Below, in pieces: positions 30,243 through 40,184 of a stretch of DNA of 64,000 bases. The DNA is from Brevundimonas sp. GTDB taxonomy: Bacteria; Pseudomonadota; Alphaproteobacteria; Caulobacterales; Caulobacteraceae. The stretch lies in contig NZ_JAUYNX010000036.1 in assembly GCF_030704825.1 (NCBI RefSeq), positions 25,240 through 89,239 of the forward strand, read 5' to 3'. The notes under the pieces were generated by a model. It saw only the letters and a list, made by a program, of their open reading frames with translations, searched no databases and had not been told where the DNA came from. Made by a program: the position numbers and the translations under genes. Numbering within the stretch: the first letter of the stretch is position 1; each line of letters begins with the position of its first letter.

Positions 30243-32324
30243 TCAGGCTCCCCACGCATAGATGGCGAAGGCGAGGAAGCCGGCCACGCCGAGCAGCATC
30301 ACGAACGCATAGTGGTAGACATAGCCGGACTGGATTTTCGCCAGCCGCGCCGCCGATTTCAGCGAGGCCCAGGCCGCGCCGTTCGGGCCCAGCCCGTCGA
30401 TGATCTTCACGTCGCCGATCTTCCAGAACAGGTCGCCGACCGCCTTGGCGCCCTTCACGAAGACGAAGTCATACAGCTCGTCGAAATACCATTTGTTGTA
30501 GAGGAAGGCGTGGATCACGCCGCCGCGGTCGGCCATGCGGCGCGCCATGCCTTCCTTCAGCACATAGAGCCAGAAGGCCGCGAATGTGCCGATCAGGGTC
30601 AGCACCAGCGGCGACCATTTCACCCAGGTCGGGACCTCGTGGCTGTCGTGCAGGACGTGGTTGTGCGGGCCCGAGAAGATGGCGCCGCGCCAGAACTCGG
30701 CTTCGTGGTGACCGATGAACTGCGGCGCGAAGGCGAAGCCGGCGGCGACGGCCCCGACCGACAGCAGCAGCAACGGAACCAGCATCACCCAAGGGCTCTC
30801 GTGCGGCTGCAGGGGGCCGTGGTGCGCATGGTCGTCGTGCGCGTGATCGTCGGCGATCGGCTCGGAATGGGTTTCCAGCTGGGCGTGCGAGGCGTGGTCG
30901 TCGTGCGCGTGGTCGTCGTGATGCGCGTCCTTCCACACCGGCTTGTTGTGGAAGGTCATGAACACCAGCCGCCACGAATAGTAGGCGGTCAGGCCGGCCG
31001 CGAGGATGCCGACGAAGAAGGCGAACAGCCCCATGGCGCTGTGGCCGCTGGAGAACGAGGCGAAGGCGCTCTCGATGATCGAGTCCTTGGAATAGAAGCC
31101 CGCCAGACCGCCGACGCCGGGTATGCCCAGGCCGGTGATGGCGATGGTGCCGATGGTCATCACCGCATAGGTGACCGGCAGCAGCTTCCACAGCCCGCCC
31201 ATCTTCCGCATGTCCTGCTCGTGATGCATGCCGTGGATCACCGAGCCGGCGCCGAGGAACAGCAGGGCCTTGAAGAAGGCGTGGGTGAACAGGTGGAACA
31301 TGGCCGCCTGGTAGGCGCCGACGCCCGCCGCGAAGAACATGTAGCCGAGCTGCGAACAGGTCGAATAGGCGATGACCCGCTTGATGTCGTTCTGGGCCAG
31401 GCCGACGGTGGCGGCGAACAGGGCGGTGACCGCGCCGGTCAGGGCGATGACGGCGGCGGCGAAGGGCGCATGTTCGTAGATCGGCGACAGCAGGCAGACC
31501 ATGTAGACGCCCGCGGTGACCATGGTCGCCGCGTGGATCAGGGCCGACACCGGGGTCGGGCCCTCCATGGCGTCGGGCAGCCAGGTGTGCAGGAAGAACT
31601 GGGCCGACTTGCCCATGGCGCCGATGAACAGCAGCACGCCGGCCAGGTCGAGCGCCGACCAGGTGTGGCCGAGGAAGTCCCAACCCGTTCCCTCGCGCCC
31701 GGCGATCATCGGAAACAGCTCGGCGAACTGGATGGTGCCGAACATCCAGAACACGGTGAGGATGCCCAGGGCGAAGCCGAAGTCGCCGACGCGGTTGACC
31801 ACGAAGGCCTTGATGGCGGCGGCGCTGGCGGTGGACTTCTTGTACCAGAAGCCGATCAGCAGATAGGAGGCCAGCCCCACCCCTTCCCAGCCGAAGAACA
31901 GCTGCATGAAGTCGGCGGCGGTGACCAGGGCCAGCATGGCGAAGGTGAACAGCGACAGGTAGGCGAAGAAGCGCGGCTTGTCGGGATCCTCGGCCATATA
32001 CCCCCACGAATAGAGGTGGACGAGCGAGGACACGCTGGTGACGACGACCAGCATGACCGCCGACAGGGCGTCGATGCGGATCGACCAGACCGACTGGAAA
32101 TCGCCGACGTTGATGAAGGGAAACAGCTCGACCGTGAAGGCCTCCATATGCCCCCAGGTCCACTGGCTGAACACGATCCAGGCCACGGCGCAGGAGAAGA
32201 ACAGCAGGCCGGTGGTGATCGTCTTCGAGATCAGGTCGCCGAGCCGGCGGCCCGACAGGCCGACGATGGCCGCGCCGAGCAGCGGGGCGAAGACGCCGAG
32301 GGTGACGAGTAGCGCGAGATCCAC
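30243..32324 (-). CDS. nuoL: NADH-quinone oxidoreductase subunit L
   Basis: Distal proton-pumping subunit of complex I with the long lateral helix. The product is 693 residues from GTG 32324, which lies two bases after the nuoK stop. Conserved parts are [38 protein letters not shown] and [16 protein letters not shown]. Residues 467-508 form an unusual His/Asp-rich hydrophilic segment (see the separate entry) between membrane segments near the C-terminal third. Otherwise the length and order are standard. Confidence 0.97.
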   Translation of the reverse strand: MDLALLVTLGVFAPLLGAAIVGLSGRRLGDLISKTITTGLLFFSCAVAWIVFSQWTWGHMEAFTVELFPFINVGDFQSVWSIRIDALSAVMLVVVTSVSSLVHLYSWGYMAEDPDKPRFFAYLSLFTFAMLALVTAADFMQLFFGWEGVGLASYLLIGFWYKKSTASAAAIKAFVVNRVGDFGFALGILTVFWMFGTIQFAELFPMIAGREGTGWDFLGHTWSALDLAGVLLFIGAMGKSAQFFLHTWLPDAMEGPTPVSALIHAATMVTAGVYMVCLLSPIYEHAPFAAAVIALTGAVTALFAATVGLAQNDIKRVIAYSTCSQLGYMFFAAGVGAYQAAMFHLFTHAFFKALLFLGAGSVIHGMHHEQDMRKMGGLWKLLPVTYAVMTIGTIAITGLGIPGVGGLAGFYSKDSIIESAFASFSSGHSAMGLFAFFVGILAAGLTAYYSWRLVFMTFHNKPVWKDAHHDDHAHDDHASHAQLETHSEPIADDHAHDDHAHHGPLQPHESPWVMLVPLLLLSVGAVAAGFAFAPQFIGHHEAEFWRGAIFSGPHNHVLHDSHEVPTWVKWSPLVLTLIGTFAAFWLYVLKEGMARRMADRGGVIHAFLYNKWYFDELYDFVFVKGAKAVGDLFWKIGDVKIIDGLGPNGAAWASLKSAARLAKIQSGYVYHYAFVMLLGVAGFLAFAIYAWGA
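30801..30926 (-). repeat. His/Asp-rich low-complexity segment inside nuoL
   Basis: Codes for NuoL residues 467-508. The repeated unit is DDHAHDDHA, seen near residues 470-477 and again at 492-500, with about 14 His and many Asp in 42 residues. The flanking residues are hydrophobic, so the segment is a soluble loop. It could bind divalent metal, but no function is shown. Confidence 0.8.
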
Positions 32325-32326
32325 GG

Positions 32327-32635
32327 TCAGCCCTTCATCACGGACGCATCGTCAACCGCGATGTCGCCGCGGTTGCGGAAGAAGGTCACCAGGATGGCCA
32401 GGCCGACGGCGGCCTCGGCCGCGGCCACGGTCAGGACGAACATGGCCATGATCTGCCCCTGCACGTCGTTCAGATAGGCCGAGAAGGCGACGAAATTGAT
32501 GTTCACAGCCAGCAGGATCAGCTCGATCGACATCAGGATGATGATGACGTTCTTGCGGTTCACGAAGATGCCGAAAACGCCGATGGTGAACAGGATGGCG
32601 CCCACCGCCAGATAGTGCTGCAGGGTGATTTCCAT
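32327..32635 (-). CDS. nuoK: NADH-quinone oxidoreductase subunit K
   Basis: Small membrane subunit of complex I with three helices and conserved Glu residues in the proton path. The product is 102 residues, the usual size. It starts [16 protein letters not shown] and contains [19 protein letters not shown]. The ATG overlaps the nuoJ stop by one base (TGATG). Confidence 0.97.
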   Translation of the reverse strand: MEITLQHYLAVGAILFTIGVFGIFVNRKNVIIILMSIELILLAVNINFVAFSAYLNDVQGQIMAMFVLTVAAAEAAVGLAILVTFFRNRGDIAVDDASVMKG

Positions 32636-33261
32636 CAGAGCAGGTCCTCGGGGGTGACGCCGGCGCCGGTGGTCACGGACTTGACCTCCATGGCGGTCTT
32701 CGCGTCGCGGCCGACCTGGCGGGCGACGTTCTGGCGCTTGATGTTGGGCTTGTGGCGCAGGGTCAGGACGATGGCCCCGATCATGGCGATCAGCAGCACG
32801 ATCCCCGCCGCCTGGAAGATGTAGACATAGTCGGTGTAGAGCACCCGCCCGATGGTCTCGACATTGGACGCCTCGGGCGTCGCCGCGACCGGCCCGGCGA
32901 CATCGGCGGCGGCTCCGCCGCTGACCACGGCCAGGGAGATCATGATCATCTCGGCCAGCAATACGCCCGCCACGATGGCCGCCAGCGGCAGGTAGCGCGC
33001 GTAGCCCTCGCGCAGGCGCACGAAGTCGACGTCCAGCATCATCACCACGAACAGGAACAGCACCGCGACCGCGCCGACGTAGACCACGACCAGCAGCATG
33101 GCCAGGAACTCGGCCCCGAGCAGGACGAACAGCCCGGCCGACGAGAAGAAGGCGAGGATCAGCCACAGCACGCTGTGCACAGGGTTCTTCGCCGTCACGA
33201 CCATCAGGCCGCCCAGCACGGCCACCGTGGCCAGCAGATAGAAGGCAATGCCTTGCAACAT
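32635..33261 (-). CDS. nuoJ: NADH-quinone oxidoreductase subunit J
   Basis: Membrane subunit of complex I with five helices. The product is 208 residues. [20 protein letters not shown], then [20 protein letters not shown] and [10 protein letters not shown], are characteristic. An Ala/Val-rich loop at about residues 110-130 precedes the last helix. A 74-base gap separates it from nuoI; nothing distinct was seen there. Confidence 0.96.
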   Translation of the reverse strand: MLQGIAFYLLATVAVLGGLMVVTAKNPVHSVLWLILAFFSSAGLFVLLGAEFLAMLLVVVYVGAVAVLFLFVVMMLDVDFVRLREGYARYLPLAAIVAGVLLAEMIMISLAVVSGGAAADVAGPVAATPEASNVETIGRVLYTDYVYIFQAAGIVLLIAMIGAIVLTLRHKPNIKRQNVARQVGRDAKTAMEVKSVTTGAGVTPEDLL

Positions 33262-33335
33262 CGGAGGCCTCGGCCCCTTTCGGTTAGTGGAGGACGATCC
33301 CGTTCGGAATCGCCGTCCTGTTCAGCGTGTGCGCC

Positions 33336-33827
33336 TTACCGGTAAGGCGCGTCGAGTTCCAGATTCTTCGCGATCAGTCTTTCCCAACGGTCGCCGTTGG
33401 CGAGCAGCCGGTCCTTGTCGTAGAGCAGCTCTTCCCGCGTCTCGACGGTGAACTCCGAGTTCGGACCCTCGACGATGGCGTCCACCGGGCAGGCTTCCGC
33501 ACACAGGCCGCAATAGATGCATTTGACCATGTCGATGTCGTAGCGGGTCGTGCGGCGGCTCCCGTCGGCGCGCGGCTCGGCCTCGATGGTGATGGCCTGG
33601 GCCGGGCAGATGGCCTCGCACAGCTTGCAGGCGATGCAGCGTTCCTCGCCGTTGGCGTAGCGGCGCAGGGCGTGCTCGCCCCGGAAACGCGGCGACTGCG
33701 GATTGCGCTCGAACGGATAGTTCACCGTGGCCTTGGGACGGGCCATGTATTTCAGCGACAGGCCGATCGCGCCGACGGCGTCGATCAGCAGCGCGCCCTT
33801 CGCGGCCTGGACGAGACGGTTCAACAT
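33336..33827 (-). CDS. nuoI: NADH-quinone oxidoreductase subunit I (two 4Fe-4S clusters)
   Basis: Peripheral-arm subunit carrying clusters N6a and N6b. The 163-residue protein has two complete 4Fe-4S motifs, [12 protein letters not shown] and [15 protein letters not shown] 33827 overlaps the stop of the upstream lipoprotein gene by one base and gives the standard N-terminus [14 protein letters not shown]; the frame extends nine codons further but into that gene. Confidence 0.97.
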   Translation of the reverse strand: MLNRLVQAAKGALLIDAVGAIGLSLKYMARPKATVNYPFERNPQSPRFRGEHALRRYANGEERCIACKLCEAICPAQAITIEAEPRADGSRRTTRYDIDMVKCIYCGLCAEACPVDAIVEGPNSEFTVETREELLYDKDRLLANGDRWERLIAKNLELDAPYR

Positions 33828-34042
33828 TACTGGCTGGCTCCGGTGCGGGCGCACTCGCGGGCGTAACGCTCGCTCTGTTTATCCATGGTCTCGCAGCGGC
33901 GCAGGCGCTCGGCTTCCTGCCGCTCGATGCGCTCCTGCCGCTGCTGCCATTGCCAGGCCGAAACCGGCTCGGGCTCATAGGGCTGGGCGGCGCAGGCCGA
34001 CAGCGCCGCGGCGGCCAGGAGGAAGGTCAGGACGCGGGTCAT
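33827..34042 (-). CDS. Small lipoprotein in the nuo operon, function unknown
   Basis: A 71-residue protein with a clear lipoprotein signal: [17 protein letters not shown], lipobox LSAC at residues 14-17. The mature part is a charged Gln/Glu/Arg-rich helix ([20 protein letters not shown]) with two more Cys residues. It overlaps the second small lipoprotein gene upstream and nuoI downstream by one base each, so it is expressed with complex I. No known complex I subunit matches it. It could be an envelope anchor, an assembly aid or an unrelated passenger. Confidence 0.75.
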   Translation of the reverse strand: MTRVLTFLLAAAALSACAAQPYEPEPVSAWQWQQRQERIERQEAERLRRCETMDKQSERYARECARTGASQ

Positions 34043-34266
34043 CAGTCTCGCCTCACCACGTCGCGGCAGCCGTCCTGCTGGTCGTCGCGGTCGGCGCGAT
34101 CATCCCGACAGTCGGGGTGGGTTCGGGCCGCCTCGGCGCGGGCGCGCTCGGACCGGTCCAGCCTGCCCAGGGGCGTATCGTCGCCCCGGTCGTCGAGGGT
34201 CCAGCTGCAGCCGCCGAGAACGACGGCCGCCAGGATCAGGCCGGACAGGGCGAAAGGCCGGCTCAT
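34042..34266 (-). CDS. Small lipoprotein in the nuo operon, function unknown
   Basis: A 74-residue protein from ATG 34266. It has a lipoprotein signal peptide ending AAVVLGGC (Cys20), followed by a short, very hydrophilic mature part rich in Asp and Arg, with two Cys near the end ([20 protein letters not shown]). The ATG overlaps the nuoH stop by four bases and the stop overlaps the next lipoprotein gene by one. The long frame upstream lies inside nuoH and is not used. Function unknown. Confidence 0.7.
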   Translation of the reverse strand: MSRPFALSGLILAAVVLGGCSWTLDDRGDDTPLGRLDRSERARAEAARTHPDCRDDRADRDDQQDGCRDVVRRD

Positions 34267-35327
34267 GCGCCCACCGCGAACACGCGCCAGGCGGCGACCA
34301 CGACCACGGCGACCAGCGAGGTCGGCAGGAAGATCTTCCAGCCCAGACGCATCAACTGGTCGTAGCGGTAGCGGGGCACGAAAGCCTTCACCAGGGCGAT
34401 CATGAAGAAGGCGACGACGATCTTGCCCAGGAAGGTGACCAGATAGATCGCCTGCTCCAGCCAGGCCGGCAGGGCGTCGAGCCAGTCCTGCGGCACGCCG
34501 GGGTTCCAGCCGCCGAAGAACAGCAGGCTGATCATGGCGCACATGAAGACGATGTTGGCGTACTCGCCGATCATGAACAGCAGGTACGGCGTCGAGGAAT
34601 ATTCGACCTGGTAGCCGGCCACCAGCTCCGACTCCGCCTCGGGCAGGTCGAACGGCGGGCGGTTGGTCTCGGCCAGGGCCGAGACGAAGAAGATGATGGC
34701 CATCGGGAACATCACCGCGATGGTCGGCCAGGTTCCGGCCCCGCCGCCGAAGGCGTACCAGTTCCAGAACATGCCCTGCTGCTGGGTCACGATCGAGCTG
34801 AGGTTCATCGTCCCGGCCAGCAGGATCACATTGATGATCACCAGACCGATGGAGACCTCATAGGACACCATCTGCGCCGCGCTCCGCAGCGAACCGAGGA
34901 ACGGATACTTCGAGTTCGAAGCCCAGCCGCCCATGATGATGCCGTACACGCCCAGCGAACTGATCGCGAAGATGTAGAGGATGCCGACGTTCAGATCGGA
35001 GATCACCCAGCCCGGCGCGAACGGAATGGCCGCCCAGGCGATGAAGGCCAGGACGAAGGTCAGCAGCGGCGCCAGCAGGAAGACCACCTTGTCGGCGCCG
35101 GCGGGGACGATGATCTCCTTCAGCACGAATTTGAAGAAGTCGGCGAAGGACTGCAGCAGGCCGAACGGCCCGACGACGTTGGGGCCTTTGCGCATCTGCA
35201 CGCCGGCCCAGACCTTGCGGTCCATCAGCAGCAGGAAGGCCAGCGAGATCAGGATGCCGACGGTGACGAGCAGGATGCCGCCGGCGGTGGCGAGGGTCCA
35301 GCCGAGAGGGGTGGTCCAGAAATCCAT
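34263..35327 (-). CDS. nuoH: NADH-quinone oxidoreductase subunit H
   Basis: Membrane subunit that forms the quinone site with NuoB and NuoD. The product is 354 residues with about eight helices. Signatures are [40 protein letters not shown] and [20 protein letters not shown]. The start is six bases after the nuoG stop. It is followed by two lipoprotein genes rather than directly by nuoI. Confidence 0.97.
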   Translation of the reverse strand: MDFWTTPLGWTLATAGGILLVTVGILISLAFLLLMDRKVWAGVQMRKGPNVVGPFGLLQSFADFFKFVLKEIIVPAGADKVVFLLAPLLTFVLAFIAWAAIPFAPGWVISDLNVGILYIFAISSLGVYGIIMGGWASNSKYPFLGSLRSAAQMVSYEVSIGLVIINVILLAGTMNLSSIVTQQQGMFWNWYAFGGGAGTWPTIAVMFPMAIIFFVSALAETNRPPFDLPEAESELVAGYQVEYSSTPYLLFMIGEYANIVFMCAMISLLFFGGWNPGVPQDWLDALPAWLEQAIYLVTFLGKIVVAFFMIALVKAFVPRYRYDQLMRLGWKIFLPTSLVAVVVVAAWRVFAVGA

Positions 35328-35333
35328 CGGGCC

Positions 35334-37379
35334 TTACTCCGCCGCCATCGCAACCGGGGCGATCCGCAGGGCGGACAGCTCGGCCATGGTCGCGCTGGCG
35401 CGCGTGATCGGGTTGTTCAGATAGGGATCGCGCACGGCCGAAACGAAGGCCGCGTCGCCGAGGTCGCCCTTCCTGCCCAGCGAACCGACGTCGAACGACA
35501 TGGGCGCCGGCAGCCAGTCGATGCGGCCGAAGGTCGGATGGTCCGCCATCAGCCTCGAACGCAGGGCGTCGAGGGTGTCGTACGGCAGGGTCTGGCCGAC
35601 GCGGGCCGACAGGGCCCGCAGGACGGCCCAGTCCTCCTTGGCCTGGCCCTTTGGGAAGACGACGCGTTCGGCCATCTGCACCCGGCCCTCGGTGTTGACG
35701 TACAGGCCCGGCTTCTCGGTGTAGGCCGCGCCGGGCAGGACCACGTCGGCGTCGTGCGCCCCGCGGTCGCCGTGGCTGCCCAGATAGACCTTGAACGCCT
35801 TCGACTTCGAGGCGTCGATCTCGTCGGCGCCGAGCAGGAACAGCACGTCCAGCGCGCCCTTGCCCGCCATCTGCGCCGCGGTCAGGCCGCCCCCGGCCGG
35901 CACGAATCCCATGTCCAGGCCGGCGACCCGCGAGGCGGCGCTGTGCAGGACGTTGAAGCCGTTCCAGACCCCGGCCACCACGCCGACCTTCTTCGCCAGC
36001 GCGCCCAGCGCGTTCAGCACGGCCGGCCCGTTCTCGCCCGACAGCGCCCCGCCGCCGACGATGATCGCCGGCCGCTCGGCCTTCGTCAGCGCTTCCACAG
36101 CCGCCTTGGGCAGCTTGCCCAGGGTTTTCGAACCCGCGCCGAGATAGCTGTATTCATAGGTCAAATCGGCCTGTTCGCCGATCAGGCCGATCTCGGCCGT
36201 GCCCGCCAGCCACGCCTTGCGCAGGCGGGTGTTGAGCAGGGGCGCCTCGGTGCGCGGATTGGCGCCCACGATCAGCACGGCGTCGGCGTTCTCTATCCCC
36301 GCCAGTCCCGAGTTGAACAGCCAGCTCTCGCGCGGCCCGTAGCCCAGCGCCGACCCGTCCTGGCGGCAGTCGGTGTTCGGCGAGCCGAGGGCGCGGAACA
36401 GGTCCAGCGCCGCCTTCATCGATTCCGCGTCCTGCAGGTCGCCGGCGATGACGCCGATCCGGTCGGCCGCGGCCGCCGTCAGCTTACCGGCCACGACGTC
36501 CAGCGCCTCGTCCCAGGTCGCGGGCCGCAGGCGGCCGTTCTCGCGCACATACGGCTGGTCCAGACGTCGGGCCTGCAGGCCGTCGACGGCGTAGCGGCTG
36601 ACGTCGGACAGCCACTCCTCATTGATGCCCTCGTTGACGCGCGGCAGGATGCGCATCACTTCCGCGCCCTTGGCGTCAGCGCGGATGTTCGATCCCAGGG
36701 CGTCCATGACGTCGATGGTCTCGGTCTTCTTCAGCTCCCACGGGCGATAGTGGTACTGCCACGGCCGGTGGGTCAGGGCGCCGACCGGGCACAGGTCGTT
36801 GACGTTGCCCGACAACTCCGAGTCGATGTTCTTCTCGAGATAGGTGGTGATCTCGGCGTCCTCGCCGCGCGAGATCATGCCGATGTCGGGCACGCCGGCC
36901 ACCTCGGTGATGAAGCGCACGCAGCGGGTGCACTGGATGCAGCGGGTCATGAAGGTCTTGACCGTCGGACCCATGTTCTTTTCTTCGACCGCGCGCTTGT
37001 TCTCGGCGTAGCGCGAGCCGTCGCGGCCATAGCCCATGGCCTGGTCCTGCAGGTCGCACTCGCCGCCCTGGTCGCAGATCGGGCAGTCCAGCGGGTGGTT
37101 GATGAGCAGGAACTCCATCACCCCTTCGCGCGCCTTCTTCACCATCGGCGTGTCGGTGAAGATCTCCTGCCCCTCGGCGGCCGGCAGGGCGCAGGACGCC
37201 TGCGGCTTGGGCGGTCCGGGCTTCACCTCGACCAGGCACATGCGGCAGTTGCCGGCGATCGACAGCCGCTCGTGATAGCAGAAGCGCGGAATCTCCTCGC
37301 CGGCGCGCTCGGCGACCTGGAGCACGGTCATGCCGGGCTCGAACTCGACCTCTACGCCGTTGACTTTCGCGATGGGCAT
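35334..37379 (-). CDS. nuoG: NADH-quinone oxidoreductase subunit G
   Basis: Large Fe-S subunit of the NADH arm. The product is 681 residues. The N-terminal 2Fe-2S ferredoxin domain (CRMCLVEV) is followed by HPLDCPICDQGGECDLQDQA with the His-ligated cluster, then CIQCTRCVRF and NDLCPVGALT for a 4Fe-4S cluster. The rest is a molybdopterin-oxidoreductase-like domain without cofactor. The shorter size fits the mitochondrial-type subunit of alphaproteobacteria. Confidence 0.97.
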   Translation of the reverse strand: MPIAKVNGVEVEFEPGMTVLQVAERAGEEIPRFCYHERLSIAGNCRMCLVEVKPGPPKPQASCALPAAEGQEIFTDTPMVKKAREGVMEFLLINHPLDCPICDQGGECDLQDQAMGYGRDGSRYAENKRAVEEKNMGPTVKTFMTRCIQCTRCVRFITEVAGVPDIGMISRGEDAEITTYLEKNIDSELSGNVNDLCPVGALTHRPWQYHYRPWELKKTETIDVMDALGSNIRADAKGAEVMRILPRVNEGINEEWLSDVSRYAVDGLQARRLDQPYVRENGRLRPATWDEALDVVAGKLTAAAADRIGVIAGDLQDAESMKAALDLFRALGSPNTDCRQDGSALGYGPRESWLFNSGLAGIENADAVLIVGANPRTEAPLLNTRLRKAWLAGTAEIGLIGEQADLTYEYSYLGAGSKTLGKLPKAAVEALTKAERPAIIVGGGALSGENGPAVLNALGALAKKVGVVAGVWNGFNVLHSAASRVAGLDMGFVPAGGGLTAAQMAGKGALDVLFLLGADEIDASKSKAFKVYLGSHGDRGAHDADVVLPGAAYTEKPGLYVNTEGRVQMAERVVFPKGQAKEDWAVLRALSARVGQTLPYDTLDALRSRLMADHPTFGRIDWLPAPMSFDVGSLGRKGDLGDAAFVSAVRDPYLNNPITRASATMAELSALRIAPVAMAAE

Positions 37380-37416
37380 TCGCCGCGACCTCTGCGTTTC
37401 TTACAAGCGGACCGGA

Positions 37417-37872
37417 TCAGAACCAGGACTTGTTCCCCGCGACATAGTCGCGGTGGAAGTCGCCGTCGGTCCTGAGCAGGTAGATGATGAATTCGATGAA
37501 GGCGATCAGGTAGACGAGCGCCGGGACAAACCCGAAGGTGATCCAGCCCAGCGTGCCGCCCACCAGCATGATCACCCCGGCCGTGGTCTTGCCGAGATAG
37601 AATTTGTGGATGCCGATCCCCCCCAGCACCAGCGCCAGAATGGCCGCGACGATCCGGTTCTTGTCGCCCGACAGGTTCAGCGGCGCGCCGCCGGTGATGT
37701 AGATGTTGGTGGCCACCCCGTCCGCGACCTCGAAATCGACCTGGGATCCCGGGGCCGCCTCGCGCGCACCGCCCATCAGCCCGCCGCGCGTGAAGGTGTA
37801 GCGCACGCCGTCGTCGCCGCTGATCAGGCCGGAACCGGTGTAGTCGTCGTAGCTCAGAACCTTGCCGCGCAT
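37417..37872 (-). CDS. Cold-shock-like/OB N-terminus fused to a TM2 membrane domain
   Basis: A 151-residue protein with two parts. Residues 1-60 look like a cold-shock or OB fold (MRGKVLSYDDYTGSGLISGD, then a beta-rich stretch ending in TNIYI). Residues 72-135 match the TM2 domain: AAILALVLGGIGIHKFYLGK, TTAGVIMLVGG, then a second hydrophobic helix. This suggests a membrane-anchored nucleic-acid- or ligand-binding module facing the cytoplasm. It lies between nuoF and nuoG with a lipoprotein gene one base away. Role unknown; the N-terminal fold call is by motif only. Confidence 0.8.
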   Translation of the reverse strand: MRGKVLSYDDYTGSGLISGDDGVRYTFTRGGLMGGAREAAPGSQVDFEVADGVATNIYITGGAPLNLSGDKNRIVAAILALVLGGIGIHKFYLGKTTAGVIMLVGGTLGWITFGFVPALVYLIAFIEFIIYLLRTDGDFHRDYVAGNKSWF

Positions 37873-37873
37873 G

Positions 37874-38368
37874 TCAATTCCCCCCTTCGTCGGGAACGGC
37901 CACGGCGGTCTGGTCCGCCCTGCCGTCCGGAAGCGTCTGGTCGATGGTCACCGTCTCGCCGTCCAGCGCGAACCGCGTCACCGGATCGCCGGCCCGGTTC
38001 ATCCAGCGGTCCTGCGCCGGATCGGTGACGTCGACGGGCTTCCAGGTGACCAGGTCGCCGTCGACCCGGCACTGGGCTCGCCGCCGTCCGCCGTCGACCG
38101 GCGCCCGCCACGAGGCGTTGACGACCCGGCCCTCGAGCCCGTCGATCTGGATGTCCGCCGCCCGTTGCCCGTGGATGGCCGCCAGCCCCGCCTGGCAGAT
38201 GCGGCGCAGCTGGTCGGCGGTCGGCGCCGCCGGCACGCTGGCCTCGGCATCCGACGCCGGGTTCACCGCCGAGACCCGCTCCGCCGGCGTCGGCGCGGCC
38301 GGCTCCGCCCGCTCGCCGCAGGCGGCGAGGGTCAGTCCGGTCAGCGCGAGGACGGCGAAAGCCCGCAT
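37874..38368 (-). CDS. Lipoprotein in the nuo operon, function unknown
   Basis: A 164-residue protein with a lipoprotein signal (MRAFAVLALTGLTLAAC, Cys17), an Ala/Pro-rich linker to about residue 50 and a compact domain with two Cys (RRICQAGLAAIHG and RRRAQCRVDGDL) that could pair. The C-terminus has repeated short beta-like segments (VTRFALDGETVTIDQTL). It begins three bases after the nuoF stop and ends one base before the cold-shock/TM2 gene. I do not recognise the family. Confidence 0.75.
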   Translation of the reverse strand: MRAFAVLALTGLTLAACGERAEPAAPTPAERVSAVNPASDAEASVPAAPTADQLRRICQAGLAAIHGQRAADIQIDGLEGRVVNASWRAPVDGGRRRAQCRVDGDLVTWKPVDVTDPAQDRWMNRAGDPVTRFALDGETVTIDQTLPDGRADQTAVAVPDEGGN

Positions 38369-38371
38369 CCC

Positions 38372-39685
38372 CTACTCCGCCGCGATCGCATGGCCGGCGA
38401 AGTTCGCGCGGCGGCTGCGGTAGGAGGCGATGCGCTCCTCGATCTCGTGACGGAAATGCCGGATCAGCCCCTGCACCGGCCAGGCGGCGGCGTCGCCGAG
38501 GGCGCAGATGGTGTGGCCCTCGATCTGGGTCGAGACCTCCAGCAGCATGTCGATCTCGGAGGGGTCGGCCTCGCCGACGGCCATCCGCTCCAGCACGCGC
38601 CACATCCAGCCCGTGCCCTCGCGGCACGGCGTGCACTGTCCGCAGCTCTCGTGCTTGTAGAAATAGCTGATGCGGGCGATGGCGCGGACCAGGTCGGTCG
38701 ACTGGTCCATGACGATCACCGCCGCCGTGCCCAGGCCCGAACGCATCTCGCGCAGGCTGTCGAAATCCATCAGCGCGGTCTCGCTCATCTCGCGCGTGAT
38801 CAGCGGCACCGAGGAGCCGCCCGGGATGATGGCCTTGAGGTTGTCCCAGCCGCCGCGCACGCCGCCGCAATGGTCTTCCAGCAGCTGGCGCAGCGGGATC
38901 GACATCGCCTCCTCGACATTGCACGGCCGGTTCACGTGGCCGCTGATCGACATGATCTTGGTGCCGGTGTTGTTCGGCCGGCCGAAACCCGCGAACCACT
39001 CGGCCCCGCGGCGCAGAATGGTGCCGACGACCGCGATCGACTCGACGTTGTTCACCGTGGTCGGGCAGCCGTACAGGCCGGCGCCGGCGGGGAACGGGGG
39101 CTTGAGCCGCGGCTGGCCCTTCTTGCCCTCCAGGCTTTCCAGCAGGGCCGTCTCCTCGCCGCAGATATAGGCCCCGGCGCCGTGGTGGATGTAGACGTCG
39201 AAGTCCCAGCCGTGGACGTTGTTCTTGCCGATCAGCTTCGCCTCATAGGCCTGCTTGACCGCCGCCTCCATGCGCTCGCGTTCCAGCACATATTCGCCGC
39301 GCAGATAGATGTAGCAGGCGTGCGCCTGCATCGCGAAGCTGGCGATCAGGCAGCCCTCGATCAGCAGCTGCGGATCGTGGCGCATGATCTCCCGGTCCTT
39401 GCAGGTCCCGGGTTCGGATTCGTCGGCGTTGACGACCAGATAGTGCGGCCGGTCCTTCACCTCCTTGGGCATGAAGGACCACTTCAGCCCCGTCGAGAAA
39501 CCGGCGCCGCCGCGTCCGCGCAGGCCCGAATTCTTGACGTTGGCGATGATCCAGTCGCGCCCGAGGTCGAGCATGTCCTTCGTGGCGTTCCACGCGCCGC
39601 GCTTCCTCGCCCCCTCCAGCGTCCAGTCCTGGAGGCCATAGAGGTTGGTGAAGATGCGATCCTTGTCTTCGAGGATTCCGACCAT
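38372..39685 (-). CDS. nuoF: NADH-quinone oxidoreductase subunit F (NADH and FMN site)
   Basis: Oxidises NADH and passes electrons through FMN to the Fe-S chain. The product is 437 residues. It has the nucleotide/FMN motif [16 protein letters not shown], the region [19 protein letters not shown] and the N3 cluster motif [12 protein letters not shown]. It follows a small membrane protein gene by two bases. Length and motifs are standard. Confidence 0.97.
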   Translation of the reverse strand: MVGILEDKDRIFTNLYGLQDWTLEGARKRGAWNATKDMLDLGRDWIIANVKNSGLRGRGGAGFSTGLKWSFMPKEVKDRPHYLVVNADESEPGTCKDREIMRHDPQLLIEGCLIASFAMQAHACYIYLRGEYVLERERMEAAVKQAYEAKLIGKNNVHGWDFDVYIHHGAGAYICGEETALLESLEGKKGQPRLKPPFPAGAGLYGCPTTVNNVESIAVVGTILRRGAEWFAGFGRPNNTGTKIMSISGHVNRPCNVEEAMSIPLRQLLEDHCGGVRGGWDNLKAIIPGGSSVPLITREMSETALMDFDSLREMRSGLGTAAVIVMDQSTDLVRAIARISYFYKHESCGQCTPCREGTGWMWRVLERMAVGEADPSEIDMLLEVSTQIEGHTICALGDAAAWPVQGLIRHFRHEIEERIASYRSRRANFAGHAIAAE

Positions 39686-39687
39686 GG

Positions 39688-39918
39688 TCAGTTCAGATCT
39701 CCGCGCCGGTTCTCGACCTGGCTGAGTTTGTTGCGCGCATACAGGACGATGACTCCGCCGGCGAAGACCAGTCCTCCGCCCGCGAGGGCGAAGTAGCGGC
39801 CGTCCTCGCCCAGCAGGCCGACGAGGCCGGCCGCCACCAGGCCGAAGCCGACCACAACGTCGATCAGGGCGACGATGGCGAACAGCCGCCAGTTCACAGC
39901 CTTCCGGGGATCGGCCAT
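39688..39918 (-). CDS. Small two-helix membrane protein in the nuo operon, function unknown
   Basis: A 76-residue protein from ATG 39918. It has a short cytoplasmic-type N-terminus ([12 protein letters not shown]), two hydrophobic segments ([20 protein letters not shown] and a second Ala/Gly/Val-rich one) and a polar tail ([14 protein letters not shown]). The frame extends upstream into the neighbouring ORF, but this ATG overlaps that ORF's stop by one base. It lies two bases before nuoF. Alphaproteobacterial genomes often carry small unassigned membrane ORFs here. No function can be assigned. Confidence 0.7.
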   Translation of the reverse strand: MADPRKAVNWRLFAIVALIDVVVGFGLVAAGLVGLLGEDGRYFALAGGGLVFAGGVIVLYARNKLSQVENRRGDLN

Positions 39919-40184
39919 CACCCCTCCTCCCGCATGCGGGCGCGGTGGTAGCGCGTGCGCAGGAAGATCGCGGCCAGCATCAGGGCCCAGCCGACGGCCA
40001 GTCCCGCATAGCCGGCCCATTGCACCGCCGGGCCGGCGCCGCCGGCGTATCCGGCGGCCCAGACGGCGATCGCTCCCAGGATGATCAGGGCGAAGCCGGC
40101 CAGCCGCTGGTTGCGTCCGACCACGCGCAGTTCGGCGCGGTACTGCGCGACCTTGGCGTCGTCCGACAGGTCGGGACGGGTCAT
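39918..40184 (-). CDS. Small two-helix membrane protein in the nuo operon, function unknown
   Basis: An 88-residue protein. A polar N-terminus of about 27 residues ([20 protein letters not shown]) precedes two hydrophobic segments at about residues 29-49 and 55-75, and it ends in a basic tail ([13 protein letters not shown]). The ATG overlaps the nuoE stop by four bases and the stop overlaps the next small gene by one, so both are coupled to complex I translation. Possible roles are assembly or stabilising the membrane arm; this is inference. Confidence 0.72.
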   Translation of the reverse strand: MTRPDLSDDAKVAQYRAELRVVGRNQRLAGFALIILGAIAVWAAGYAGGAGPAVQWAGYAGLAVGWALMLAAIFLRTRYHRARMREEG

